64,000 nucleotides of DNA from Hyphomicrobiales bacterium (GCA_002709005.1 PAPH01000044.1:1-64000), one strand, 5' to 3'. Counted from the first letter of the stretch, positions 42,777 through 52,263 are shown. A program made the numbers and translations. The notes: generated by a model from the letters alone, not told the origin.

Positions 42777-43664
42777 ATGATAGCCATGCGCGACTTTCTC
42801 ACCGGGCGTCTGGTGCCGGTTCTGACCATTCTCGTGGCGATCGTGGTGATCTGGTACGGCGCGGCGATCGGGCTGAACGGCCCTGTCATCCGCGATTTCG
42901 AGAAACGCGCCGGCGAAACGTCGGAAGGGATGGCGTTCATCCTCAAGACCTGGTCGCAGCCCAAGCCGACCATGCCCGCACCCCATCAGGTGGCCGCTGC
43001 CTTCTGGAAATACACCGCAGGCGTAAAGCTCACCTCGAACCGCAGCCTCATCTATCATTCCTGGGTGACGCTTTCGGCCACGCTTCTCGGCTTCGCGCTG
43101 GGCACCGCGCTCGGCGTTGTCATCGCCATTTCCATCGTCCACGTGCCTGCGCTCGACAAGTCGCTGCTGCCCTGGATCATCACTTCCCAGACCGTGCCCA
43201 TTTTGGCGGTAGCGCCGATGATCATCGTGCTGCTTGCCGCAATCGGGGTAACGGGGCTTTTGCCCAAGGCGCTGATCTCGACCTATCTGTCCTTTTTCCC
43301 TGTCGCCGTCGGCATGGTGAAGGGGCTCAGATCGCCCGACACGCTGCACATGGACCTGATGCGCACCTATTCCGCGAGCCGCGCGCAGGTGCTCTGGAAG
43401 CTCCGGATTCCTGCCTCGGTGCCGTTCTTCTTCGCCTCGATCAAGGTGGCCATCGCCGCTTCGCTGATCGGCGCCATCGTCGGCGAACTCCCCACCGGCG
43501 CGGTGGCCGGCATCGGCTCTAAACTGCTCGCCGGCTCCTATTACAGCCAGACCATCGACATCTTCGCGGCCCTGATCGCCGGCTCCATCTGCGCCATCCT
43601 GCTGGTGACGCTCGTCGATATCACCGGCCGCCTCGTGGAACGGCGCATGGGGGCAAAGACGTGA
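42777..43664 (+). CDS. ABC importer permease (NitT/Tau type)
   Basis: 295 residues with about six membrane helices and the coupling loop DLMRTYSASRAQVLWKLRIP. It pairs with the next permease to form the channel. It begins 9 bp after the ATPase gene and overlaps the next gene by four bases. A periplasmic insert sits between the first helix and the rest (residues about 35-85), as in other two-permease members. Confidence 0.9.
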   Translation: MIAMRDFLTGRLVPVLTILVAIVVIWYGAAIGLNGPVIRDFEKRAGETSEGMAFILKTWSQPKPTMPAPHQVAAAFWKYTAGVKLTSNRSLIYHSWVTLSATLLGFALGTALGVVIAISIVHVPALDKSLLPWIITSQTVPILAVAPMIIVLLAAIGVTGLLPKALISTYLSFFPVAVGMVKGLRSPDTLHMDLMRTYSASRAQVLWKLRIPASVPFFFASIKVAIAASLIGAIVGELPTGAVAGIGSKLLAGSYYSQTIDIFAALIAGSICAILLVTLVDITGRLVERRMGAKT

Positions 43665-44767
43665 GCGCCGTCCGACCCAACTGGCAGGCACTCGCCGCCT
43701 TGGTCACCGGCCTCATCAGCCTTGCCGGCCTGCCCTTTACTGCCACCATGGGCACCGGCGCCTCGCTTCTCGTTACGGCCATCGTGCTCGTGGCAGCCAT
43801 TCTGTCCATGCTGAAACTTCGTCCGGTCGCCCAGGCGATCATTCTCGCCGTCGCAAGCCATTTCGCCGCCTGGCTCTTGATCGGCGGGTTGGCGGATGCC
43901 TTCGGCACCGCGGGTTTCGGCTATTTCGCCGCCCTCGCCGCTTCATGGCTTCTCGCATGGCGGCTGGTCACGGTGCTCTCGGAGATGAAATTCATCGCGC
44001 CCGTGGCCAAACGCACCATCGCGCTCATCGTCCCGGCGATTTTCGGCATCTGGATCCTCATCCTGTGGGAAGCGTTGACCCGAGGTGCCGGCGTGCCCTT
44101 CGTGCTCTTGCCGCCGCCTTCTTCCATCGGCGCGCGCATCGTCACCTCCACCAACATTCTCGCCGCCGACTTCGTCCAGACCGTCGTCAAGGCAGTGCTT
44201 GTCGGTTACATCATCGGCACGTTCTCGGGCTTCCTCGTCGCCGTGATGGCGGACCGCTTCCGTTTCCTCGCCGCCGGTCTGCTGCCCGTCGGCAACATGG
44301 TCGCCGCCCTGCCGATGATCGGCATCGCACCGATCATGGTGATCTGGTTCGGGTTCGACTGGCAGTCCAAGGCCGCCGTCGTCGTCGTCATGACCTTCTT
44401 CCCGATGCTGGTGAACACGCTCGCCGGCCTCGCCGCCACCGGCCACATGGAGCGCGACCTGATGCGCACCTACGGCGCCGGCCATTGGCAGGTGCTCGCC
44501 AAGCTGCGGCTGCCGGTCGCAATGCCGTTCATTTTCAACGCCCTGAAGATCAATTCGACCCTTGCGCTCATCGGGGCGATCGTGGCTGAATTCTTCGGCA
44601 CGCCCGTCGTTGGGATGGGCTTTCGAATCTCGACCGAAGTCGGTCGGATGAACCTCGACATGGTGTGGGCGGAAATAGCGCTCGCCGCCGTGGTGGGGTC
44701 CTTGTTCTACGGACTGCTCGCGCTTGCCGAGCGGATCGTGACATTCTGGCATCCGAGCTATCGTTGA
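43661..44767 (+). CDS. ABC importer permease (NitT/Tau type), second subunit
   Basis: 368 residues with extra N-terminal membrane helices (four in the first 130 residues) and the coupling loop DLMRTYGAGHWQVLAKLRLP near residue 270. The start is GTG and overlaps the preceding stop (GTGA). It should form a heterodimer with the 295-residue permease. Confidence 0.9.
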   Translation: MSAVRPNWQALAALVTGLISLAGLPFTATMGTGASLLVTAIVLVAAILSMLKLRPVAQAIILAVASHFAAWLLIGGLADAFGTAGFGYFAALAASWLLAWRLVTVLSEMKFIAPVAKRTIALIVPAIFGIWILILWEALTRGAGVPFVLLPPPSSIGARIVTSTNILAADFVQTVVKAVLVGYIIGTFSGFLVAVMADRFRFLAAGLLPVGNMVAALPMIGIAPIMVIWFGFDWQSKAAVVVVMTFFPMLVNTLAGLAATGHMERDLMRTYGAGHWQVLAKLRLPVAMPFIFNALKINSTLALIGAIVAEFFGTPVVGMGFRISTEVGRMNLDMVWAEIALAAVVGSLFYGLLALAERIVTFWHPSYR

Positions 44768-44801
44768 TGGCGAGGGGCCGCTTCCAGAGGAGAATAAGCG
44801 C

Positions 44802-45779
44802 ATGAAAAAAATGCTCAGCACCCTGATTACCGCCGTCGCGATGACGACCCTCGCCGGCGCGGCGCAAGCCGCCGACGAGGTCACCCTGCAGCTCAAATGG
44901 GTGGCACAGGCCCAGTTCGCCGGCTACTTCGTGGCGAAAGACAAGGGCTTCTACGAGGAAGCCGATCTCGACGTCACCATCAAGCCCGGCGGCCCCGACA
45001 TCGCGCCCGAGCAGGTGATCGCCGGCGGCGGCGCCGACGTGATCGTCGACTGGATGGGCGGCGCCCTCGCAGCCCGCGAAAAGGGCGTCGGCCTCGTCAA
45101 CATCGCCCAGCCCTACAAGAAGGCCGGCATGGAACTGGTCTGCCCGAAGGACGGCCCGATCCAGACCACCGAAGACTTTCCGGGCCACACGCTCGGCGTC
45201 TGGTTCTTCGGCAACGAATATCCGTTCTACGCCTGGATGAACAAGCTCGGCATCTCCACCGAGGGCGGGGATGACGGCGTCACCGTTCTCAAACAGAGCT
45301 TCGACGTGCAGCCGCTGATCCAGAAGCAGGCCGACTGCATCTCGGTGATGACCTACAACGAGTACTGGCAGCTCATGGACGCCGGCTACAAGCCTGAAGA
45401 CCTCATCGTCTTCAATTACTCCGAAATGGGTGTCGACCTTCTCGAGGACGGCCTCTACGCCATGGAAGACGACCTCAAGGATCCGGAATTCGCCGACAAG
45501 ATGGTGCGTTTCGTTTCGGCTTCGATGAAGGGCTGGAAATACGCGATCGAAAACCCGGATGAGGCCGCCGAGATCGTCATGGACAATGGCGGCCAGGACG
45601 AAAACCACCAGAAGCGCATGATGGGCGAAGTCGCCAAGCTGATCGGCGAACCCGATGCCAAGCTGATCGAGGCCGCCTATGAGCGCACCGCCAAGGCGCT
45701 TCTGGATCAGAAGATCATCGAGAACGAGCCTTCGGGCGCCTGGACCTCCGAGATCACCGACAAGGTGACCGTGGAGTAA
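44802..45779 (+). CDS. ABC importer substrate-binding protein (ThiY/NMT1-like)
   Basis: 325 residues with a signal peptide cleaved near AAQAADEV. The N-terminus of the mature protein, LQLKWVAQAQFAGYFVAKDK, is the mark of the ThiY/NMT1 group, which binds pyrimidines such as formylaminopyrimidine. The operon around it points to a pyrimidine base or a related compound; no thiamine riboswitch lies upstream, so a thiamine-precursor role is less likely. It is the last gene of the operon before a possible weak terminator. AGAGGAGAA precedes the ATG. Confidence 0.9.
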   Translation: MKKMLSTLITAVAMTTLAGAAQAADEVTLQLKWVAQAQFAGYFVAKDKGFYEEADLDVTIKPGGPDIAPEQVIAGGGADVIVDWMGGALAAREKGVGLVNIAQPYKKAGMELVCPKDGPIQTTEDFPGHTLGVWFFGNEYPFYAWMNKLGISTEGGDDGVTVLKQSFDVQPLIQKQADCISVMTYNEYWQLMDAGYKPEDLIVFNYSEMGVDLLEDGLYAMEDDLKDPEFADKMVRFVSASMKGWKYAIENPDEAAEIVMDNGGQDENHQKRMMGEVAKLIGEPDAKLIEAAYERTAKALLDQKIIENEPSGAWTSEITDKVTVE

Positions 45780-45805
45780 TCCGCACGCCTGTCTCAAACT
45801 GACAG

Positions 45806-45833
45806 CCGGCCGGGAGCAATTCCGGCCGGTTTG
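45806..45833 (+). terminator. Possible weak terminator after the binding-protein gene
   Basis: An 8-bp CCGGCCGG stem (45806-45813 with 45822-45829) is followed only by TTTG, so read-through into the adenine deaminase gene is likely. Confidence 0.45.
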
Positions 45834-45872
45834 CTATAATGCCCCATGAAGACCAGACCGGAGCCACGCCCC

Positions 45873-47573
45873 ATGACCAGCCGCCTCACCGACCGCATCG
45901 ACCAGGGACAGGGCAAGGCGAAGGCCGATATCGTGCTGAAGGGCGGCCGTCTCTACGATCTCGTCACCGGCGAGTTGCGCGAAGGTGATATCGCCATCTG
46001 CGGCGAGACGATCGTCGGTACGCTGGAAAGCTACGAGGGCGTCGAGGAAATCGACATTTCCGACCGCATCGTCGTCCCGGGCTTCATCGACACCCATCTC
46101 CACATCGAATCCTCGCTGGTCACGCCGCATGAATTCGACCGCTGCGTCCTGCCGCGCGGCATCACCACGGCGATCTGCGACCCGCACGAGATCGCCAATG
46201 TGCTGGGCGCGCCCGGCATCCGCTTCTTCCTCGATTCCGCCGAGCGCACCATCATGGATGTGCGCGTGCAGCTGTCGAGCTGCGTGCCGGCCACCCATCT
46301 CGAAACCGCAGGGGCGGAACTGAAGATCGAGGACCTCTTGCCCTTCCGCGACCACCCCAAGGTCATCGGGCTAGCCGAGTTCATGAACTTCCCCGGGCTG
46401 CTCGCCAAGGACCCTGTCTGCATGGCCAAGCTCGAGGCCTTTCAGGGCGGGCATATCGACGGGCATGCCCCGCTGGTCCGCGGCTATGCGCTCAACGGCT
46501 ATCTCTCGGCCGGCATCCGCACCGATCACGAGACGACGACCGCCGAGGAAGCGCTCGAAAAACTTTCAAAGGGCATGCACATCCTCGTCCGCGAGGGCTC
46601 GGTCAGCCGCGACCTCGACGCGCTGATCCCGATCATGACCGAGCGCAACTCGCCCTTCCTGGCGCTGTGCACCGACGACCGCAATCCGCTCGATATCGCC
46701 GAGCACGGCCACCTCGACTACATGATCCGCCATGCGATCGCCGAGGGCGCCGATCCGCTCGCCGTCTATCGCGCGGCCTCCATTTCCGGCGCCCGCGCCT
46801 TCGGCCTGCGCGACCGCGGCCTCGTCGCTCCGGGCTGGCGCGCCGACATCGTGGTGATCGACTCACTCGAAGGCTGCAACGCCGAGATGGTGTTCTCCGC
46901 CGGCCGCCGCATCACCGACGATCTTTTTGCCACCCGCGAGCCGATCGAACCCGTCGGGCTCGAAAGCGTCAAGGCGCCTCGCGTCGAGCCGACAACCTTC
47001 GCGGTCCGCAAGAACAATCCGGAGACGGCGGTGATCGGCATCCTTCCGGGCAAGATCATCACCGAGAGACGCAACTTCACGCTCGACGTCTCCGAGGGCG
47101 AGAAGCATGCCGATCTCGACCGCGACATCCTCAAGGTCACAGTGATCGAGCGCCACGGCAGGAACGGCAACATCTCCACAGGCTTCGTCCAGGGTTTTGG
47201 CCTCAAACGCGGCGCGATCGCCTCGACCGTCGGCCATGACAGCCACAATCTCTGCGTCATCGGCGCCGACGAGGTCTCGATGGCCACCGCCGCCAACCGC
47301 ATGGCCGAAATCGGCGGCGGATTCGTGGTGGCCGAAGGCGAGAAGGTGAAGGCCGAGATCGCGCTTCCGGTGGCGGGTCTGATGAGCCTCGAACCCTACG
47401 AGAAAGTCCGCGAACTGCTGATCCCACTCAGAAAGGCCGCGCGCGATCTGGGCGGCACGCTGGAAGAACCCTTCCTGCAACTGGCCTTCCTGCCGCTTCC
47501 GGTGATCCCGCACCTGAAAATCTCCGACCGCGGCATGGTCGATGTCGACGCCTTCGAGATCATCGAGGCGTGA
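45873..47573 (+). CDS. ade: Adenine deaminase
   Basis: 566 residues of the adenine deaminase (Ade/AdeC) group of amidohydrolases. Metal ligands are in [24 protein letters not shown] and the later HDSHNL. It turns adenine to hypoxanthine and ammonia, so the nucleobase region covers purines too. The ATG at 45873 has CGGAG eight bases before it; an earlier ATG at 45846 has no ribosome site and sits just after a TATAAT sequence at 45835-45840. It follows the importer genes on the same strand. Confidence 0.92.
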   Translation: MTSRLTDRIDQGQGKAKADIVLKGGRLYDLVTGELREGDIAICGETIVGTLESYEGVEEIDISDRIVVPGFIDTHLHIESSLVTPHEFDRCVLPRGITTAICDPHEIANVLGAPGIRFFLDSAERTIMDVRVQLSSCVPATHLETAGAELKIEDLLPFRDHPKVIGLAEFMNFPGLLAKDPVCMAKLEAFQGGHIDGHAPLVRGYALNGYLSAGIRTDHETTTAEEALEKLSKGMHILVREGSVSRDLDALIPIMTERNSPFLALCTDDRNPLDIAEHGHLDYMIRHAIAEGADPLAVYRAASISGARAFGLRDRGLVAPGWRADIVVIDSLEGCNAEMVFSAGRRITDDLFATREPIEPVGLESVKAPRVEPTTFAVRKNNPETAVIGILPGKIITERRNFTLDVSEGEKHADLDRDILKVTVIERHGRNGNISTGFVQGFGLKRGAIASTVGHDSHNLCVIGADEVSMATAANRMAEIGGGFVVAEGEKVKAEIALPVAGLMSLEPYEKVRELLIPLRKAARDLGGTLEEPFLQLAFLPLPVIPHLKISDRGMVDVDAFEIIEA

Positions 47574-47588
47574 AACTCAATTTCACGC
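47568..47588. terminator. Hairpin holding both stop codons of convergent genes
   Basis: GCGTGAAA and TTTCACGC are perfect 8-bp arms around CTCAA. The arms contain the adenine deaminase stop (47571-47573) and the alpha-glucosidase stop (47583-47585), so it may end both transcripts. T tracts are short. Confidence 0.5.
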
Positions 47589-49226
47589 GTTGACGTGAAC
47601 CGCATCCACCGACAGTCCCTTGATCAGCGCGAAGCCGTTGGGGCCCAGGTCGAGCGTACCGTCGGCGGCTACCACGTTCCGCGACACGCTTTCGGGAGTC
47701 ACATGTGCGCCGAGCGTCACCGATTGCGGCTCGGCGGACAGGTTGAAAATCGCCAGCACGCCGTCTTTCTCCTCCCCGCGGGAGAATGCCAATAGCGGTT
47801 CGGGCAGGTTGGCGAATTCCGTCTCGCCTGTCGTGAGCGCCGCGGAACCCTTCCGGTAGGCGAGCATCTCGCGGTAGAAGGCAAGCACCGAATTCGGATC
47901 GTCCTGCTGCCGGTCGACCGCGCGCGCCGCCTGCTCGGGCTTCACCGGCAGCCACGGCTTGCCGTCCGAGAAGCCGCCATGCTCGGCCTGCGCCTGCCAC
48001 ACCATCGGTGTGCGGCAACCGTCGCGACCCTTGTATTCGGGCCAGAAGGTGATGCCGGGCGGATCGACCAGTTCCTCGAAGGAGAGTTCGGTTTCCGTCT
48101 GCCCCAGCTCCTCTCCTTGGTAGAGGCAGATCGTGCCCTCGAGCGACAGGAGCAGCGCCGCGGCCTGTTTGGCAAGCGCATCGAGGTCTTTCGAATATGG
48201 CGCCCAGCGGCTCACATGGCGGATCACATCGTGGTTGGAAAAACTCCAGCACGGCCAGCCGTTGCGGGAGCGGGCGGCGTCGAAGAAAGCCTTCACGCAG
48301 TGGCGGAAATGCGCGGCGGAGAAGTCCGGGCTGAGCATCTCGAAGGAATAAGCCATGTGCAGCTTGTCGCCGTCGGCAGTGTAGTCGGCCATGATATCGA
48401 CAGCCCGGAAACTCTCGCCCACCTCGCCCACCATCATGCGGGCGTCGTACTTGTCCATCGTCGCCCGCATGCGCCTGAGAAACGGGACGTTCTCGGGCCG
48501 GGTCTTCGAATAGAGGTGCTCCTGCATGTCATAGGGGCGGACGGCGGTGCGGCCGGCCTTGGTCATCAGCGGCGGATTGTTCCTCAGCCGCGGGTCGTGG
48601 AAATAGTAGTTCACCGTGTCGAGCCGGAACCCGTCGACGCCGCGGTCGAGCCAGAATTCCATGATGTCGAGGATTTCGTCCTGTACCTCTTTGTTATGGA
48701 AATTGAGGTCCGGCTGCGAGGTCAGGAAGTTGTGCAGGTAGTATTGCCGCCGCCGCGTGTCCCACTGCCAGGCCGAGCCGCCGAAGACCGACGGCCAGTG
48801 GTTGGGCACAAAGCCGTCCTCGTCGGCATCCGCCCAGACATACCAGTCCGCCTTCGGGTTGTCGCGCGAGGACCGGCTCTCCTCGAACCAGGGGTGACGG
48901 TCGGATGAGTGGGAATAGACCTGGTCGACGATGACCTTGAGCCCCAGCTCATGGGCGCGCTCGATCAACCGGTCGAAATCCGCAAGTGTGCCGAAAGTCG
49001 GCTCGATGTCGCGATAATCGGAAACGTCGTAGCCCATGTCGTCCATGGGCGAAGTGAAGATCGGGGACAGCCAGATGGCGTCGACACCCAGCGAGGCGAC
49101 ATGATCGAGCCTGTCGGTGATACCCTTGAGATCTCCCATCCCGTCGCCGTCAGAATCCTGAAACGAGCGGGGATAGATCTGGTAGATAACCGCGCCGCGC
49201 CACCAATCGGACTGGGAATCTGACAT
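47583..49226 (-). CDS. Alpha-glucosidase, glycoside hydrolase family 13
   Basis: 547 residues with an (alpha/beta)8 barrel: the early motif QIYPRSFQDSDGDGMGDL, nucleophile region GFRLDTVN, acid/base GEVGE and the third acidic residue in FSNHD. The features match AglA-type enzymes that hydrolyse sucrose, trehalulose, maltose and similar oligosaccharides in the cytoplasm. The ATG at 49226 lies eight bases after GGAGG; the ATG two codons earlier is too close to it. No sugar ABC transporter genes are near, unlike the classic agl operon. Confidence 0.9.
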   Translation of the reverse strand: MSDSQSDWWRGAVIYQIYPRSFQDSDGDGMGDLKGITDRLDHVASLGVDAIWLSPIFTSPMDDMGYDVSDYRDIEPTFGTLADFDRLIERAHELGLKVIVDQVYSHSSDRHPWFEESRSSRDNPKADWYVWADADEDGFVPNHWPSVFGGSAWQWDTRRRQYYLHNFLTSQPDLNFHNKEVQDEILDIMEFWLDRGVDGFRLDTVNYYFHDPRLRNNPPLMTKAGRTAVRPYDMQEHLYSKTRPENVPFLRRMRATMDKYDARMMVGEVGESFRAVDIMADYTADGDKLHMAYSFEMLSPDFSAAHFRHCVKAFFDAARSRNGWPCWSFSNHDVIRHVSRWAPYSKDLDALAKQAAALLLSLEGTICLYQGEELGQTETELSFEELVDPPGITFWPEYKGRDGCRTPMVWQAQAEHGGFSDGKPWLPVKPEQAARAVDRQQDDPNSVLAFYREMLAYRKGSAALTTGETEFANLPEPLLAFSRGEEKDGVLAIFNLSAEPQSVTLGAHVTPESVSRNVVAADGTLDLGPNGFALIKGLSVDAVHVNA

Positions 49227-49289
49227 GCACATGACCTCCGGATCGGGTTTCGTTCGGCTCTTGCGGAGCTCCGCAAAATCCGACCGGCG

Positions 49290-49736
49290 TCAGGCTGCGG
49301 GCTTCTCCTCGATGCCGAGAAGGTAGTTAATGGAGGGCCGGGCCTTGACCAGATCCTCAATGGTGTAGCGCGATAGCACTTCGAAGAAGGCTCCCAGCGC
49401 TTCGCGCAACGCGCTGCTCAGACCGCAGGAATCCACCAGAGGGCAATCTGAATCGGCTTCGAAGCACTCCGCCATTGCGAAGTTTTCCTCAGTCACGGTC
49501 ACCACGTCAACCAGCGTGATCTCGGCGGCGGACCGGCCCAGGCGGATCCCGCCGTTGCGGCCGCGCACGGTTTCGATCAGCCCGGCCTTGGTCAGGGGCT
49601 GGAGGATCTTGAACAGGAAGAGCTCGGAGACCGAATACGCCTTGGCGATATCCGCGATACGGCTGAGATGGCCCTTGTTCGCGCTACAATACATCAGTAT
49701 CCGGATGGCGTAGTTGGTTTGGCGGGTTAGTCGCAT
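49290..49736 (-). CDS. rirA: Rhizobial iron regulator RirA (Rrf2 family)
   Basis: 148 residues that closely follow RirA of Rhizobium and Agrobacterium as I recall it: MRLTRQTNYAIRILMYC, SELFLFKILQPLTKAG, and FAMAECFE. Three cysteines (91, 98 and 104) hold the Fe-S cluster that senses iron. RirA represses iron-uptake genes when iron is ample. An Irr-type box lies 29 bp before the start, which fits the known cross-control of rirA by Irr. GAGGAGAG precedes the ATG. Confidence 0.95.
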   Translation of the reverse strand: MRLTRQTNYAIRILMYCSANKGHLSRIADIAKAYSVSELFLFKILQPLTKAGLIETVRGRNGGIRLGRSAAEITLVDVVTVTEENFAMAECFEADSDCPLVDSCGLSSALREALGAFFEVLSRYTIEDLVKARPSINYLLGIEEKPAA

Positions 49737-49764
49737 CGAACTCTCCTCGTTTCCTCTTATCTAG

Positions 49765-49780
49765 TTTAGAATGATTCAAA
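49765..49780. promoter_or_regulatory. Irr-type iron control element (ICE) before rirA
   Basis: TTTAGAATGATTCAAA matches the ICE pattern TTTAGAA-N3-TTCTAAA with one base off in the right arm. It lies 29-44 bp before the rirA start, so it would let Irr repress rirA under low iron. Confidence 0.75.
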
Positions 49781-49892
49781 CTGCAAAGTGAACCGTCGAG
49801 TTCAAGTTTTTTTTGATGACGGCGTGGAAAATTGGCGTGGTTCCTGAAACCCGGGCACTGTCGACACCGTTAAAGGTCGACGGGAGAGTTAT

Positions 49893-51089
49893 ATGGCAAT
49901 CGAAGACGAGTTTGAAAAGAAGAACGGATTTCCGCGCTCGGCCGCGACGCTGGAAAACTGGCGCCGCCAGCCTTTCAGCCGCTGGTCGTTTCGCAATGCA
50001 GCCGAACTCGTCCCCTCCGCGCGCATCGCCACCGACACACCGCAAACGCTTCCTCCCCGGATGCGCAATCCAGGCCTGATGGCAAGCCCCCTCCGTCCCG
50101 GCTCGGACGAGACCATCGCCTGGTTTCTCGCCCGCAGCCAGACCGACAGTTTCCTCATGTCGCGCAACGGCCGGATCGTCGCCGAATGGCACGGCACTGG
50201 TGTCGAGCGGGCCGATCCACACCTCGTCTTCTCGATCACCAAATCGATCACCGCGCTGGTCTTCGCCATTCTGGAGGAGGACGGCCTTGTCGACCCCGCC
50301 CTCCCCGTCGTCATGCTGCTTCCAGAAACCCGCAACAGCGCCTTTGGCGATGCGACACTCCGGGAACTTCTCGACATGCGGGTGAGCATGAATTTCGAGG
50401 AGTCCTACATGTCGGACGGCGACTATGCCCGCTATCGCCGCGCCATGCTGTGGAACCCGCCCGTTGCCGGTCAGCCTGACGAAGGCCTCTTCAAGATGTT
50501 GTGCAGCCTGAAGAAGGGTGCTGAACCGCATGGCGGCGCCCATGCCTACCAGTCTCCCAATTCCGACATGCTCGGCGTGGTCATCGAGACCGCCTCCGGA
50601 CGCCGGTTTCCCGATCTCGTCTCCGACCTGATCTGGAAACCGCTGGGCACATCCGCCGACGCCTTTCTCACTGTCGACCGCTTCGGCGCGCCGCGCACCG
50701 CGGGTGGCTTGTCGTGCCGGCCGCACGACCTTCTGCTTCTGGGCGAAATGATGCTCAACGAAGGCGTCGGCCAATCCGGCCGGATCGTGCCGGCCCGCTT
50801 CATCGAGGACATGATGGAGAATGGGGATTCCGAGGCCTGGGCCAAGGGCGATCAGGCCGACTTCCTGCCGCAAGGGCGATATCGCAGCCAGTGGTATCAG
50901 GTGGGCGGCGAAAGCCGGGCCTTCCTCGCCGCCGGCATTCACGGCCAGTATCTCTATGTCGACCCGGACTCGCGCACCGTCCTCGTCAAGTTCGCCTCCC
51001 AGGACGACCCCCAGGACGACGCGCTCGACCAGGAAAACCTCGCCTTCTTCCGCCGCCTCTGCGAGGAGACCGTAGCGGCGGAAGGCTGA
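49893..51089 (+). CDS. Serine hydrolase of the beta-lactamase class C family
   Basis: 398 residues with the SxxK nucleophile motif SITKS near residue 116, a tyrosine motif in AYQSPNSD, and HGQ in GIHGQYLYV. There is no signal peptide, so it acts in the cytoplasm. The layout fits 6-aminohexanoate-dimer hydrolase and esterase EstB relatives more than true beta-lactamases. Amide or ester substrate unknown. It is divergent from rirA, with the Irr-type box between them, so iron control is conceivable. Confidence 0.85.
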   Translation: MAIEDEFEKKNGFPRSAATLENWRRQPFSRWSFRNAAELVPSARIATDTPQTLPPRMRNPGLMASPLRPGSDETIAWFLARSQTDSFLMSRNGRIVAEWHGTGVERADPHLVFSITKSITALVFAILEEDGLVDPALPVVMLLPETRNSAFGDATLRELLDMRVSMNFEESYMSDGDYARYRRAMLWNPPVAGQPDEGLFKMLCSLKKGAEPHGGAHAYQSPNSDMLGVVIETASGRRFPDLVSDLIWKPLGTSADAFLTVDRFGAPRTAGGLSCRPHDLLLLGEMMLNEGVGQSGRIVPARFIEDMMENGDSEAWAKGDQADFLPQGRYRSQWYQVGGESRAFLAAGIHGQYLYVDPDSRTVLVKFASQDDPQDDALDQENLAFFRRLCEETVAAEG

Positions 51090-51099
51090 TCGGCGCCGG

Positions 51100-52263
51100 C
51101 TATTCGAAAACGATGGTGGGCGCAGGCTTGGCCTGCGAGGCGGCGGTCTCAAGCCCCGCCTTCACGCCGTCGGCGATCGCAATATAGGCTTTCGCATGAG
51201 GCCCGTCCGGTTCGCAGGCGACCACCGGCTTGCCGGCATCCGAGCTTTCCCGGATCGGCATGGCCAGAGGAACCTCGCCAAGGAACGGAACGCCGATCCT
51301 TTCGGCTTCCGCCCGGGCGCCGCCATGGCCGAAAATATCGTGCCGGCTACCGCAATCGGGGCAAACGAAATGGCTCATGTTCTCAACGATGCCGAGGATC
51401 GGCACGTTGACGCGCTTGAACATGTTCACGCCCTTGCGGGCATCGAGCAGCGCCAGATCCTGCGGTGTTGAAACGATCACCGCGCCGGCGAGCGGCACCT
51501 GCTGGGCCATCGTCAGCTGCGCGTCGCCCGTACCCGGAGGCATGTCGACCACCAGCACGTCGAGTTCACCCCAGGCGACCTCGCGCAGCATCTGGGTGAG
51601 CGCCGACATCACCATCGGACCGCGCCAGATCATCGGCGTTTCTTCCTCGACGAGGAAGCCGATCGACATGATCTTGAGCCCGTAATTCTCCTTCGGCTTG
51701 AGCACCCGGCCCTCGAGCTGTTCGGGCCGGCCGGAGACGCCCGTCAGCCGCGGCACGGATGGGCCGTAGATGTCGGCGTCGAGAAGCCCGACCTTCAGGC
51801 CCAGCGTCTTCAGGCCGAGCGCGATGTTGACGGCCGTCGTCGACTTGCCGACGCCGCCCTTGCCCGAGGCGACCGCGATGATTTTCGCCACGCCGGGGAT
51901 CTCGACCTTCGCCCGGCCGCCGCCGCCCTGCCCCGGCGCGCCGCCGTGGGAATGACCGCGGCCGCCCGGCGCGGGACGCTGCGGCGGTGCGGAATGAGCG
52001 GGTTCACTGCCGCCCTCCCGCGCGGCGGTCAGCGCCACCATGGCGCTCTTCACGCCCTCGACCTGCAGCGCCGCCTTTTCGGCGGCCATGCGCATCGGTT
52101 CCAGCTCCTGTGCCTTTTCGGCAGGAACCGTCAGCGAAAAATAGGCCTTGCCGTCAGCGATGAAGATGTCCGAGACGATACCGAGCGAGACGATGTCGGT
52201 TTCGAGATCAGGGCCGCGCACGCTGCGCAGCTTGTCGAGGATCTGTTCCTTGGTAACTGTCAA
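51100..52263 (-). CDS. apbC: Mrp/ApbC family Fe-S cluster carrier ATPase
   Basis: 387 residues: an N-terminal MIP18-type (DUF59) domain (1-80), a low-complexity Gly/Pro/His linker, then the deviant Walker domain ASGKGGVGKST and MIWRGPMVM. A cluster-binding CXXC lies in FVCPDCGSRH. The dimer carries an Fe4S4 cluster to target proteins. The start is a TTG with GGGAG six bases upstream. It is convergent with the serine hydrolase gene. Confidence 0.93.
   Translation of the reverse strand: MTVTKEQILDKLRSVRGPDLETDIVSLGIVSDIFIADGKAYFSLTVPAEKAQELEPMRMAAEKAALQVEGVKSAMVALTAAREGGSEPAHSAPPQRPAPGGRGHSHGGAPGQGGGGRAKVEIPGVAKIIAVASGKGGVGKSTTAVNIALGLKTLGLKVGLLDADIYGPSVPRLTGVSGRPEQLEGRVLKPKENYGLKIMSIGFLVEEETPMIWRGPMVMSALTQMLREVAWGELDVLVVDMPPGTGDAQLTMAQQVPLAGAVIVSTPQDLALLDARKGVNMFKRVNVPILGIVENMSHFVCPDCGSRHDIFGHGGARAEAERIGVPFLGEVPLAMPIRESSDAGKPVVACEPDGPHAKAYIAIADGVKAGLETAASQAKPAPTIVFE

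Noticed and set aside
42003-43691. Minus-strand frame of 562 codons
   Set aside because: Antisense to the ABC ATPase and permease genes; the product is rich in His, Asp, Glu and Arg with no domain.
42000-45779. Thiamine-precursor (ThiXYZ) importer
   Set aside because: The binding protein is ThiY-like, but no THI riboswitch or thiamine genes were seen and the operon is for pyrimidine breakdown.
45835-45840. TATAAT as a promoter for adenine deaminase
   Set aside because: A perfect -10 sequence, but no matching -35 hexamer at 16-18 bp; read-through from the importer operon is as likely.
49893-51089. True class C beta-lactamase (antibiotic resistance)
   Set aside because: It has no signal peptide and lacks the usual AmpC YxN and KTG forms, so an amidase or esterase role is more likely.
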